The notes under the pieces are model-generated. The model worked only from the letters and a program-made list of their open reading frames with translations. It was not told the origin of the DNA and did not search any database. From positions 1,925,001-1,989,000 of the forward strand of contig NZ_CP071612.1 of the NCBI RefSeq assembly GCF_017357245.1: a stretch of 64,000 nucleotides of DNA. Direction: 5' to 3'. Positions 53,185-62,336 of this stretch are shown piece after piece; the first letter of the stretch is position 1, and each line of letters begins with the position of its first letter. Position numbers and translations under genes: made by a program. The DNA is from Rhizobium bangladeshense. Its GTDB lineage: Bacteria > Pseudomonadota > Alphaproteobacteria > Rhizobiales > Rhizobiaceae.

Positions 53185-54776
53185 TGGTCTACAGGCAGAT
53201 GCAGCGACAGAAGCCGCGCCGCCGCGCTGCTTCGGCCTCCTTCACGTTTCAGGCGCCGATCCGCGGCGTCGTGATGAACGAGCCGCTGGGCAATTCGAAG
53301 CCGGGCGGCGCGCGTGTGCTGGAAAACTTTTTCCCGACCGCGACGGGCGCAAGGACGCGCGGAGGGAGCCGGAAGGTCGCGACGATCGGAACAGCCCCTG
53401 TTCGTCGCCTGTGGACGTTCACGAGCGGAAACGCGGATGAATTCTTTGCCTCTGACGAAGAGAACATCTTCAATATCACTTCGGTGCCAGATCCGGACGT
53501 TCCTCCGGTTGCTGATGTGACCGGGCAGTCGGAGGGCTATTATTCGACTGCTCAATTCGGTACCGCAGGCGGCAACTATCTCTATGCCGTGAATGGCGCC
53601 GACGATGCTCTGCTTTACGATGGCCTGACCTGGACACCTATTAATACGCTTTCCACGCCGGCGATAACGGGAGTTGCCACGGCCGCGCTTTCCTTCGTCT
53701 GGTCGTATGCCAGCCGCCTGTTCTTCGTCGAGAAGGGCACCATGAATGTCTGGTACTTGCCAGTCGACAGCATCGGCGGCGCGGCCTCGGTGTTCTCGCT
53801 TGCCGGCGTGTTTCAGGAAGGCGGCGAGGTTCTGTTCGGGGGCAAATGGTCGCTCGATGCCGGTGATGGTCTTGATGACAAAATCGTGTTTGTCTCGACC
53901 AAGGGCGAGGTTGCAGTCTTTCAGGGGCTGTTTCCCGGCGATGCCAGTTGGCAGAAGGTCGGCGTTTACAAGATCACGCCTCCTGTCGGACCCAATGCCA
54001 CTATGTCGGCAGGGGGTGATCTCCTCATCGGCGCGCAGGATGGCATCGTCCCCATCTCCCAGGCGGTCAACAAGGACGAGGCAGCGCTTTCGCTCTCCTC
54101 GGTAACGAGGACGATAGAGCCGGAGTGGAAGCGGCAGGTCTCCCAGCGCACGTCGTTGCCGTGGGAAATCCTGAAATGGCCAACGAACAACATGATGGTT
54201 GTCTCGCTGCCCGGCGCAGACGCCTCGGTTTCAACGCTTTGCTTTGCGGCCAATCTACAAACCGGGGCCTGGGGTTTCTTCACCGGCTGGGATGCGCGCT
54301 GCATGACGCTCTTTGGAGATGCCGGCTATTTCGGCACGTCCGCCGGCACGATCCACCGGATGGAGGACGGCGGCTCTGACGACGGCATGCCCTACACATG
54401 CAGCTATGTCGCTCTTCCCGACCAGATGCGCCGGCCGGGCGCCTTCAAGATCATCCACGCCGCGCGTGCGACCTTCAACTCGAACATCCCCTTCAATCCG
54501 AAGGTTTCCTCCTCGACCGATTATCGCATCGAACTACCATCGGCTCCATCGTCCGTTGCCGATCTGAGCGATAGCCTTTGGGACGTGGGTCTATGGGATG
54601 TAGCCGTCTGGGACGTCGGGTCGGTGAGCGAGGTGACGACCCGCTGGGTGTCGATCGGCAACTCCGGTTACGCCGTCTCGCCTCAGATCCAGATCACGTG
54701 CGGCACGAATATCAAGCCGGTGACCGAACTTATCCAGCTAGACGCAATCTATGAACTCGGCGCGGTGATGGTTTGA
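53184..54776 (+). CDS. Tail hub / gp10-like DNA stabilisation protein
   Basis: 530 aa. PIRGVVMNEPLGNSKPGGARVLENFFPTATGARTRGG at the N-terminus is typical of P22 gp10-like nozzle proteins. Beta-rich throughout, with a tandem SLWDVGLWDVAVWDVG repeat near the C-terminus. Seals the tail and holds the packaged genome. Confidence 0.75.
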   Translation: MVYRQMQRQKPRRRAASASFTFQAPIRGVVMNEPLGNSKPGGARVLENFFPTATGARTRGGSRKVATIGTAPVRRLWTFTSGNADEFFASDEENIFNITSVPDPDVPPVADVTGQSEGYYSTAQFGTAGGNYLYAVNGADDALLYDGLTWTPINTLSTPAITGVATAALSFVWSYASRLFFVEKGTMNVWYLPVDSIGGAASVFSLAGVFQEGGEVLFGGKWSLDAGDGLDDKIVFVSTKGEVAVFQGLFPGDASWQKVGVYKITPPVGPNATMSAGGDLLIGAQDGIVPISQAVNKDEAALSLSSVTRTIEPEWKRQVSQRTSLPWEILKWPTNNMMVVSLPGADASVSTLCFAANLQTGAWGFFTGWDARCMTLFGDAGYFGTSAGTIHRMEDGGSDDGMPYTCSYVALPDQMRRPGAFKIIHAARATFNSNIPFNPKVSSSTDYRIELPSAPSSVADLSDSLWDVGLWDVAVWDVGSVSEVTTRWVSIGNSGYAVSPQIQITCGTNIKPVTELIQLDAIYELGAVMV

Positions 54777-55228
54777 TTACCTGGGCAATCGCGAAAAGAG
54801 ACGAAATCGGGCTGTTGTCTCGTTGGGTTGCCGATCAGATATGGCCCGGGCAGGGGCGAGATTTCGGCAACTGCCAAGGCATGGCGGTCATTGAGGGCGA
54901 TGTTCTCATCGGCGGGGCGATTTATCACAATTTTGAACCGGAGGCCGGAGTCGTCGAAATATCTGCAGCCTCGACCTCAAAGCGCTGGCTGACGAAGGAA
55001 ACGCTTCGGGTGCTGTTTCAGGTGCCGTTTCGTGACTGGAGATGCCAGGCAGTGGTCTTGCGCGTCTCCGATCATGACGAGGCGCTTCACAGCATCCTGT
55101 TCCGCTATGGCTTCGAGCGGTACCGCATTCCGCGTCTCCGCGGCCGGGACCAGGCGGAAAACGTCTTCGTGCTCACCGATGAGGCATGGGCCGGGAACAA
55201 GTTCAACCGAAAGAATGAGGTGCACTGA
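54773..55228 (+). CDS. GNAT-like acetyltransferase fold protein of the phage tail region
   Basis: 151 aa. ITWAIAKRDEIGLLSRWVADQIW, FGNCQGMAVIEGDVLIGGAIYHNF and RVSDHDEALHSILFRYGFER, a divergent GNAT-type fold; the CoA loop is not clear. TTG start overlaps the previous stop. Similar proteins occur in many podovirus tail clusters; their role is unknown. Confidence 0.65.
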   Translation: MITWAIAKRDEIGLLSRWVADQIWPGQGRDFGNCQGMAVIEGDVLIGGAIYHNFEPEAGVVEISAASTSKRWLTKETLRVLFQVPFRDWRCQAVVLRVSDHDEALHSILFRYGFERYRIPRLRGRDQAENVFVLTDEAWAGNKFNRKNEVH

Positions 55229-56262
55229 TGGGCAAGCCGAAGGCGCCAAAGGCTCCAGACCCGAAAGAGACTGCCGCAGCCCAGACAGGCACCAATGTTT
55301 CGACGGCGCTCGCCAACGCTCAACTGCAGAACGTCAACCAGTACGGGCCGGACGGAAGCGTCACCTATTCGACCAATGGGTATACGACGATCACCGACCC
55401 GACGAGCGGCGCTACCTACAACATTCCGCGCTATACGCAGACGACGTCGCTTTCGGCGGCTCAGCAGGCCATCAAGGACAAGAACGACGCCGCTAGCCTG
55501 AACCTTGCCGACATCGCGAACAACCAGTCGAACTTCCTGAAAGATTACCTTTCAAAGCCGGTCGATCTTTCGAACGATGCGACCGAAGCAAGGCTTATCG
55601 AGCTGGGCCGCAAGCGGCTGGACCCGATGCTTGCGGAGCGCGACGAGGCGCTGAGGACGCGGCTGGCGAACCAAGGCGTCAAAGCCGGCTCGGAGGCCTA
55701 TGGTCGCGAGATCGAGACAGCCAGGCAATCGGACAACGACGCGCTGACTTCCCTGATCCTCAATGGCCGTTCGCAGGCGGTTCAGGAGGCGCTGACGCAG
55801 CGGAACCAGCCGATCAACGAAATCATCGGCCTCCTCGGCGGGACACAGGTCGGCGTTCCGCAGTTCGCCGCCGGCACCAATCAGCCGAGCTTGCCGACAG
55901 TCGATTACTCCGGGCTGGTGCAGTCGAACTATCAAAACCAGATGGCCGCCTATCAGCAGCAGGTCGCCCAGCGGAATAACATCTTCGGCGGGCTCTTCGG
56001 CGCCGGCGCGGCACTACTCGGCAATCCGGCACTTTCTGACCGGCGCGCGAAGAAGGACATCAAGCCGGTCGGCAAGCTCATGGGTCACAAGGTCTATGAG
56101 TATCGATATCGCGGGCGGTTCGACGACGGGCAGAAGCATGTCGGCGTGATGGCGCAGGAGGCGGAGAAGACGCGGCCCGATGCCGTCTCGACCCGTCCGG
56201 ACGGGCTGAAACAGGTCAACTACGGAAAGCTTTTCCAGATCGGCGAAAGGATGGCCGCATAA
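55228..56262 (+). CDS. Virion protein with C-terminal S74 chaperone domain
   Basis: 344 aa. Basic N-terminus (MGKPKAPKAPDPKE), a helical middle (RKRLDPMLAERDEALRTRLANQ) with a repeat of Gln/Asn, a Gly/Ala-rich spot (IFGGLFGAGAALLG), and at about 269-344 an S74-type domain: SDRRAKKDI (Ser270 at the self-cleavage position), KHVGVMAQEAEKTRPDAV and LKQVNYGKLF. S74 domains usually trim off tailspikes. Placement suggests an ejection (internal) protein. Confidence 0.75.
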   Translation: MGKPKAPKAPDPKETAAAQTGTNVSTALANAQLQNVNQYGPDGSVTYSTNGYTTITDPTSGATYNIPRYTQTTSLSAAQQAIKDKNDAASLNLADIANNQSNFLKDYLSKPVDLSNDATEARLIELGRKRLDPMLAERDEALRTRLANQGVKAGSEAYGREIETARQSDNDALTSLILNGRSQAVQEALTQRNQPINEIIGLLGGTQVGVPQFAAGTNQPSLPTVDYSGLVQSNYQNQMAAYQQQVAQRNNIFGGLFGAGAALLGNPALSDRRAKKDIKPVGKLMGHKVYEYRYRGRFDDGQKHVGVMAQEAEKTRPDAVSTRPDGLKQVNYGKLFQIGERMAA

Positions 56263-58325
56263 TGGCTGGATATCTGTTCGGCGGAAACACTGGCGAGACG
56301 GCGGAATCCCTCGCACGCAAGCGCGCCGTGGCGGAGGCTCTGCTTGCCAATGCGAACAGCCGCGTTCCTCAGAGCATCGGTGAAGGTATTTCGGCGATCG
56401 GCCAGGCTTTGTCTGGCCGGCTCGGCTTGAACGCCCTGCAGAAGAAGCAGGACGCCGGCAGTGCCGCGCTCGATGCCAAGATCAAGAGCTATTGGGGCGG
56501 CGGGGATAGCAGCCTTCCGGCTCCTGGTGCCGCGGCCGAACTCGGCGCAACGTCACCGGCTCCGGTAGATCTCAGCGATAACCAGATCTACAACGACTTC
56601 ATCGGCACGGTGAAGGAGGGCGGCGTCACCAATCCCTTCGGCCTGGCCGCCGTCGCCGCTACTGGTCGGGCAGAAAGCGCCTATAGCGCTGCCAACGCCA
56701 ACCGTTCCTGGAGCGACCCGAGCCAGAGCGGGCAGCCGGGAACCGCCGGCGGCATCATGTCGTGGCGCGGGCCTCGGTTGAAGGCGCTCTATGATTTCGC
56801 GCAGACCCGCGGCGAGCAGCCGGGCGCGATCAGCCCGAAAACACAGGCAGCATTCTTCCTTCAGGAAGATCCGAACCTAGTTTCGGCGCTGAACGGCGCC
56901 AAGAGCGTTGAGGAGGCGCAGCAGCTCATGAACCGGGCATGGGCCTTCGCCGGCTATGATCAGCCCGGAGGGGAGACCGCGCGCCGGCTCGGCTATGCGA
57001 AATCATTCCTTCCGACCTTTCAGGGGCAGGGCGGCGGAACGCAGGTTGCGAGCCTTGATCCCTCCGCCGGCATGGCACAAACCGCACCGCAGGCGATCGA
57101 TGCCGCGGCGGCACCTTCCGGGTATGTTGATCCGCAGGTGACGACGGACTATCGCAAACCGTCGCCGGCCGTGGTGGCTGCTTTGGGTTCCGGCAATAGT
57201 GCCGCGCCTGCTCCGCCGTCGCCGGTTGCTGCTGCGCTTGCAGGTCAGCCGGGCACCGCCGGAACACCCTTGCCGCCGCTGCCGAGCCGCGAAGTTGCGC
57301 CGGCACCGACAGTTGCGGCGGTTCCCGAGCAGCGGAATACACTAGTTGCCCAGGCGCTGACGGGACAGCAGACACCGCCTCCGCCTCCGGGGCGAGTAGA
57401 CCCACGTTATCTGGAGATCCTGAGCGATCCCTATGTCACGCCGGGGCAGGCTGCCATGGTCCGCTCGATGATGGAACAGGACCAGCAGCGCCAGCAGACG
57501 GCCTATGAAGCGTGGGTGAAGCAGAACGACCCCGCCTATCGGCTTGGCATCGCCAAAACTGAAGCCGAACTCGACAATTTGCGGAACCCGAAGCTATCGC
57601 CGGGAGAGCAGGCGACGGATGCTCGCGAGCGCGAAAAGATGAAGTTCGAGCGCGAGAAGTTCGATGCCGAGTTGCAGAAGGGGCAGTGGCAGAAGCTGAC
57701 CGATGGCCGTCTCTACAATCAAACGACGGGAGAGTTCCGCGATGCTCCGCCGCCGGCGCCGGGGAGCGTCCAACCCAAGTTTGATGACGTCTCGAGCTTG
57801 CGCAAGGAAATCCAGCAGCTCCCATCCTACAAAAATCTGTCCCAGGCGCTGCCGATTTATCGCTCGATGGCGGAGACGGCCGGCCGAAACTCGAAGGCAT
57901 CTGACCTCAACCTCGTTTACGGCCTCGGCAAGATCATGGACCCCACGTCAGTCGTTCGCGAGGGTGAGATGGTCATGGTCAAGAACACGGCTTCGCTTCC
58001 CGACTGGTTCCAGGGCGCCATCGCTTCCCTCAACGGCGGCGCAGCGCTGACGCCGGAAACCAGAGAGGCGATCATGAAGGAAGCCTTCGGGCGAGTTCAG
58101 GGATACGACCAGGCGTTCAAGCAGGACGCCTCGCAGTATTCCGGGATCGTCGAGCGCAACAAGTTCAATCCGGCCGATGTCATCCCGGATTTCGGGACCT
58201 ATCAGCCCTGGAACCCGAACCCCGACAAGACTCCTGCAGCCGACATTCCGCCGGCTCCTGAGGGTGTCGATCCTGAGGACTGGAAATTCCTTACTCCCGA
58301 GCAGAGGCGCCTATGGCAGAATTGA
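56262..58325 (+). CDS. Ejection protein with tail lysozyme domain
   Basis: 687 aa. A phage tail lysozyme-like domain is near residues 120-250: NPFGLAAVAATGRAESAY (catalytic Glu), GTAGGIMSWRGPRLKAL and FFLQEDPN. The rest is Pro/Gln-rich with a helical C-terminal part (AREREKMKFEREKFDAELQ). It probably digests peptidoglycan during DNA ejection. Overlaps the next gene by 13 bp. Confidence 0.78.
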   Translation: MAGYLFGGNTGETAESLARKRAVAEALLANANSRVPQSIGEGISAIGQALSGRLGLNALQKKQDAGSAALDAKIKSYWGGGDSSLPAPGAAAELGATSPAPVDLSDNQIYNDFIGTVKEGGVTNPFGLAAVAATGRAESAYSAANANRSWSDPSQSGQPGTAGGIMSWRGPRLKALYDFAQTRGEQPGAISPKTQAAFFLQEDPNLVSALNGAKSVEEAQQLMNRAWAFAGYDQPGGETARRLGYAKSFLPTFQGQGGGTQVASLDPSAGMAQTAPQAIDAAAAPSGYVDPQVTTDYRKPSPAVVAALGSGNSAAPAPPSPVAAALAGQPGTAGTPLPPLPSREVAPAPTVAAVPEQRNTLVAQALTGQQTPPPPPGRVDPRYLEILSDPYVTPGQAAMVRSMMEQDQQRQQTAYEAWVKQNDPAYRLGIAKTEAELDNLRNPKLSPGEQATDAREREKMKFEREKFDAELQKGQWQKLTDGRLYNQTTGEFRDAPPPAPGSVQPKFDDVSSLRKEIQQLPSYKNLSQALPIYRSMAETAGRNSKASDLNLVYGLGKIMDPTSVVREGEMVMVKNTASLPDWFQGAIASLNGGAALTPETREAIMKEAFGRVQGYDQAFKQDASQYSGIVERNKFNPADVIPDFGTYQPWNPNPDKTPAADIPPAPEGVDPEDWKFLTPEQRRLWQN

Positions 58326-60250
58326 CGATCGATCAGCAGCAGGCCATCGCCATGGCTCAGGCAAAGCGCCTGCGCGCTGCTGCTGAGGCCAAGAACGCCG
58401 CTCCTCCGGCTGACGATGGGCTTTCCGTGGCGCGCACGGCCACTGGTGGCCTTATCGAAGGTATCCCGATCATTGGGCCGATCATCCGCGGTGGTACCGA
58501 GCGGGCTGCAGCGGCGACAATCGCAGCATTCTCGGAAGAGACATATGATCAGGTCATGGATCGCATCCGCGAAGCGAACAAGGCCGAAAAAGAAGCGAAC
58601 CCTAAGATCGACATGGCCGCGCAGATCACCGGCGGCGTGGCGGGAACGATTCCCGCCATCATGGCCGCCCCTGCCGCGTTTGGTGCTGGCGGTGGAAGCC
58701 TGCTTGCACGTTCCGGAGCTTCAGCTTTGACAGGCATGGCTATGGGCGGGACAGACGCGGCCGTCCGATCGCGCGGGGATCTTGGGGACACTGCTTGGGG
58801 CGCCGGCTCTGGATTGGTGATGGGCGCGGCTGGCCCGGCTGTTGGGGCGGCTGTCGGCAAGGGCTTCAAATCCCTCATCGACGCCGGCCGAAATCTCCGA
58901 GTTGCGCGGTCAGCCGGGATGGAGCCGCAGGCCCTGAAATACCTCTCGCGCGCGGTCCGCGATGATGGCCTCGATGCTGCCGGTCTTCCCGCTCGTTTCG
59001 CCGACATGGGGCCGGAGGCGATGCTTGCCGATCTCGGGCCGAACCTTCAGAAGCAGGCCGGCGCCATAGCAGCAACGCCCGGCCGTGGCCAGGAAATCGT
59101 TCGATCCGCCCTTGAGGATCGCGCAGCGGGCGCCAATGCTCGCCTTGCGCAAACCATCGACGAGACGACCGGTCGGAATATCGTCCCTTCTGAAATCCAA
59201 GCGGATATCGCGGGCAATCAGAGATCATTCACGCCGCTTTACCGCGAAGCGTTCCGCGAGGCCCGGCCGTATGATCTGGAGCCGATCGCATCCGCCCTCG
59301 AGGTGGACATCAACCGGCTACGCGGTCCCGCCCAGGCGCGTCTGCGTCAGGTCCGCAACATGCTGAACATCGCCGACTCGAACGTGCTGTCCAACGATCC
59401 GGGCGTCATGTTTCAGACGCGCCAGGCGATTGACGGTATCCTGAAGACGGAAGTCGATCCCAAAGTTATCTCCGCGCTGACTGAGGCGCGCCAGATGCTC
59501 GATGATGGCCTCACGCGGGCAGTCCCGCGGATCAAGGAAGTTGACGCCGGCTATGCCGAACTCGCCCGCCAGGATGAAGCATTGACGCGCGGACAGCAGG
59601 TCCTGGACAGCGGCCGGACCGCACCGCGCCCTTCCGAGCTTGTCGCTGAGGTCGAGCGAGGCGTTCAGCCGCAGGGAATGCAGATCGGCCCGTCCGCGGT
59701 GCCGTTGCGACTGTCTCAGGGCGCCCGGGCCGAGATCGACCGCATTGTCGGCACGAACTCGAACGACATCGTCGCGATGAACCGGCTGATCAAAGGGGAG
59801 GGTGATTGGAACCGCGCCCGTCTCGCGACACTGTTCGGGCCGGAGAAGGCGGACCGGCTGTTCAAGGTGTTGGAGAACGAGCGCATCTATGCCGACACGG
59901 CCAACACGGCTACCCGCAACAGCGAGAGCGCGGCGCGTCTGGCCGCTCAGAATGAACTTGGCGGCGCCGGCGGCGGTGGCTTCGGTCTGAAGGAGTCCTT
60001 CAAGGCCGGAGGCATGCGAGGGGCTGCGCGCTCCTTCGCTCTAGACAAGGCAGAGAGCGTGGCAAAAGCTCTTCTTCCTGATACGGAGGCGGCGGCGCGA
60101 GAAAGCCTTGCCAAGGCGCTCGTAGGGAAAGACAGCGAGGGTGTGGTGAATGCTCTGATGGCAGTGAGCGCACCAAGCCGGGCAGCCGCGTTAGCGAGCC
60201 CGGTCGTCAAAGCCCTGTTGCTTTCCAGCGGTTCCGCGTGGGCGCGATGA
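58313..60250 (+). CDS. Ejection / internal virion protein
   Basis: 645 aa. Gly/Ala-rich hydrophobic stretches at about 95-180 (GGVAGTIPAIMAAPAAFGAGG; GSGLVMGAAGPAVGAAVGKG) could insert in the membrane, as in P22/T7 ejection proteins. The remainder is helical, with LADLGPNLQKQAGAIAATPG. Starts inside the previous gene. Confidence 0.7.
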   Translation: MAELTIDQQQAIAMAQAKRLRAAAEAKNAAPPADDGLSVARTATGGLIEGIPIIGPIIRGGTERAAAATIAAFSEETYDQVMDRIREANKAEKEANPKIDMAAQITGGVAGTIPAIMAAPAAFGAGGGSLLARSGASALTGMAMGGTDAAVRSRGDLGDTAWGAGSGLVMGAAGPAVGAAVGKGFKSLIDAGRNLRVARSAGMEPQALKYLSRAVRDDGLDAAGLPARFADMGPEAMLADLGPNLQKQAGAIAATPGRGQEIVRSALEDRAAGANARLAQTIDETTGRNIVPSEIQADIAGNQRSFTPLYREAFREARPYDLEPIASALEVDINRLRGPAQARLRQVRNMLNIADSNVLSNDPGVMFQTRQAIDGILKTEVDPKVISALTEARQMLDDGLTRAVPRIKEVDAGYAELARQDEALTRGQQVLDSGRTAPRPSELVAEVERGVQPQGMQIGPSAVPLRLSQGARAEIDRIVGTNSNDIVAMNRLIKGEGDWNRARLATLFGPEKADRLFKVLENERIYADTANTATRNSESAARLAAQNELGGAGGGGFGLKESFKAGGMRGAARSFALDKAESVAKALLPDTEAAARESLAKALVGKDSEGVVNALMAVSAPSRAAALASPVVKALLLSSGSAWAR

Positions 60251-60427
60251 CGGATCGATCCAGCAGATGAGCAGGTAGAGCAGGGCAGCGAACGCGAACC
60301 CGGCAAGAAAGCCGATTGGAAATTCGGCTGAAAATACTGTGTCCAGTGACCTGAACAAATAGCCTATCGCGCAGAGGATCGCCGCTGTAACGACGATGCA
60401 GGTGATTTGAACGATGCGCAGACCCAT
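60191..60427 (-). CDS. Small two-TM membrane protein, opposite strand
   Basis: 78 aa with two hydrophobic helices (ITCIVVTAAILCAIGYLF; IGFLAGFAFAALLYLLICWI). It overlaps the 3' end of the ejection gene by 60 bp. The topology would fit a holin or immunity protein, but its strand and position are unusual. Confidence is limited. Confidence 0.45.
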   Translation of the reverse strand: MGLRIVQITCIVVTAAILCAIGYLFRSLDTVFSAEFPIGFLAGFAFAALLYLLICWIDPSSRPRGTAGKQQGFDDRAR

Positions 60428-60522
60428 TTGCCGACCTTCTGGATAGACGGCGAAAATAAGCGAAATCAGATCTGAATGAAAGGGCTCCTGGGAAGGGGCC
60501 TTTTCCTGTTGAGGAAGACACG

Positions 60523-61779
60523 ATGCCCAGGAATGGACAAGGCCAGTATTCGAAGCCGCCGAACACGACAGCTCAGCCGAACACGGTCATCAAGAGCGCG
60601 ACGTTCAACGCGGTTGTCGACGATCTGGTCACCGACGCGAACAATCCGCGGCCGATCACCGCCGGCGGCACCGGTGCCAACACGGTCGAGGGCGCCAGGT
60701 CCGGTCTCGGTCTGGAAAAGCGCACGACGTATGCCGTCAAGTCCGCCGACTACGCCGTTGTCGCTGCCGACAATAACGCCATCCATCGATTCACCACGGA
60801 TGCGGTGGCGACGTTGGATGCGGCGGCCACCATGGGGATCAGCTGGCACTATACCGTAATCGCAGACGGCGGAGACGTGACCCTCAACCCAAACGGATCG
60901 GAGACGATCGATGGGGTCGCGGAGCTGATAGTTCCTGATGGCACGTCCGTTTTCCTCGTTTGCGACGGTACGGAGTTTTTCACAGATCGGGTGCTTGCGA
61001 CGCTCAATGAGAAGGCGGACGAAACGGACGTCGGGAGCTTCATCGACGGTGGCATCCTGTCGAATAATTCCGGGAACCCGAACACTCACATCGACATTGC
61101 GCCGATCTCGGTCCGCTCCGGCGCGCTCTTCGTTGGTAGCGCTTCCACGGTGACGAAGCGACTGAACGGCACCTTTGCGGCCGGTACGGGCAGTGGCGGT
61201 CTCGACACAGGAGCGGTCGGCGCCAATGGCACGTATTTTCTCTATGGGCTGCGCAAAAACTCAGACAGATCGTTCGACGCCGTATTCTCCACGTCTCCGA
61301 CAATCGCCGGCGTGAACACAACGCTGCTCACCGGCTACACTATCGTGAAGTGCATTGGCGTCGTGCTGACCGATGGCAGCTCGATCATTCGCCCGTTCAT
61401 CATGTATCCGCGCGATGAATATACCTTTGTGACGCCGGTCAAGGATGCGGTCGGCGTCAGCATATCGGCAACATCGAACCTGCTTGCGCTCACTGTGCCG
61501 AACGGCGTCAAGTCCAGGGCGAAACTTCGCTTCGAATTCACCTCGACTGCGACAACCAACGCAGCTCTGCTATCCGACCCAGCGCAGGGCGTACTTGCGG
61601 CTGGCATTGGGGATGACGGCGGCAACCTCGGCACCATGCAGGTCGCAAGCGGCTTCGCGATCGGCTCGCAAGAAATCTGGACCAATACAAGCAGGCAAAT
61701 CCGGCGCGTCGCAGGCGCCTCCGGTAGCCTCTGGATCTGGACTGACGGCTTCCATTTTCCATGCGGGAGAAACGCGTAA
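60523..61779 (+). CDS. Tail fibre protein
   Basis: 418 aa. ITAGGTGANTVEGARSGLGL is a common fibre motif, preceded by NAVVDDLVTDANNPRP. Mostly beta-rich with repeated DGT/GGN turns and a C-terminal part ending WIWTDGFHFPCG. Receptor recognition. Next gene overlaps its stop (TAATG). Confidence 0.8.
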   Translation: MPRNGQGQYSKPPNTTAQPNTVIKSATFNAVVDDLVTDANNPRPITAGGTGANTVEGARSGLGLEKRTTYAVKSADYAVVAADNNAIHRFTTDAVATLDAAATMGISWHYTVIADGGDVTLNPNGSETIDGVAELIVPDGTSVFLVCDGTEFFTDRVLATLNEKADETDVGSFIDGGILSNNSGNPNTHIDIAPISVRSGALFVGSASTVTKRLNGTFAAGTGSGGLDTGAVGANGTYFLYGLRKNSDRSFDAVFSTSPTIAGVNTTLLTGYTIVKCIGVVLTDGSSIIRPFIMYPRDEYTFVTPVKDAVGVSISATSNLLALTVPNGVKSRAKLRFEFTSTATTNAALLSDPAQGVLAAGIGDDGGNLGTMQVASGFAIGSQEIWTNTSRQIRRVAGASGSLWIWTDGFHFPCGRNA

Positions 61780-62135
61780 TGCCCTTTGTTTCACGATCTG
61801 ACGACGGCACCATCGATGGCGTGTTCGAGCAGCTGCAGGAGGGCACGGCAGAGGAATTCCTCTCTGACGACAATCCCGAACTCGTCGCACGCCTGAACGC
61901 CCCGCCGAAGGTGTCATCGGTGTCTGCCCGACAATTCCGGCTTATGCTGCGTCGCGCCGGCCTGCTGGACCAGGTGAAGGCATGGGTAGCGCAGCAGGAT
62001 GGCGAGACGCAGGACGCCTTCGAATATAGCGGTACCTTCGTCAAAGACAGCCCCATGATGCTAGCGGGATTTGCGGCCATGGGCTTCGCGCCTCACCAGA
62101 TCGACGAGTTTTTCACGGCCGCTGCCGGTCTCTGA
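61779..62135 (+). CDS. Prophage protein downstream of the tail fibre
   Basis: 118 aa. PFVSRSDDGTIDGVFEQLQEGTAEEFLSDDNPELVARL; ARQFRLMLRRAGLLDQVKAWV. By position possibly a fibre assembly chaperone. Not recognised. Confidence 0.65.
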   Translation: MPFVSRSDDGTIDGVFEQLQEGTAEEFLSDDNPELVARLNAPPKVSSVSARQFRLMLRRAGLLDQVKAWVAQQDGETQDAFEYSGTFVKDSPMMLAGFAAMGFAPHQIDEFFTAAAGL

Positions 62136-62144
62136 TCGTTCGTT

Positions 62145-62246
62145 TCACAGATACCCGGAATATATGCCGTAGCGGATTGCAATTAAAAAGGCGCCGCCGA
62201 TACCTACGGCAAGAATAAGCGCTTTGCGTGTGTCTTCCTGCAGCAA
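62145..62246 (-). CDS. Possible 33-aa membrane peptide
   Basis: 33 aa with one hydrophobic helix (RKALILAVGIGGAFLIAI). TTG start with GGAG 7 nt upstream. Opposite to the phage genes, in the 201-bp gap 62136-62336. Weak; listed because the gap has nothing else. Confidence 0.25.
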   Translation of the reverse strand: MLQEDTRKALILAVGIGGAFLIAIRYGIYSGYL

Positions 62247-62336
62247 TCTCGAACTCCATCGAAAACCGGGGAAGTAGTACTTCCTCCTGTTTTGGCAACG
62301 CCCCCCCTCCAATATCCACAACTCGGAGACTACCAG

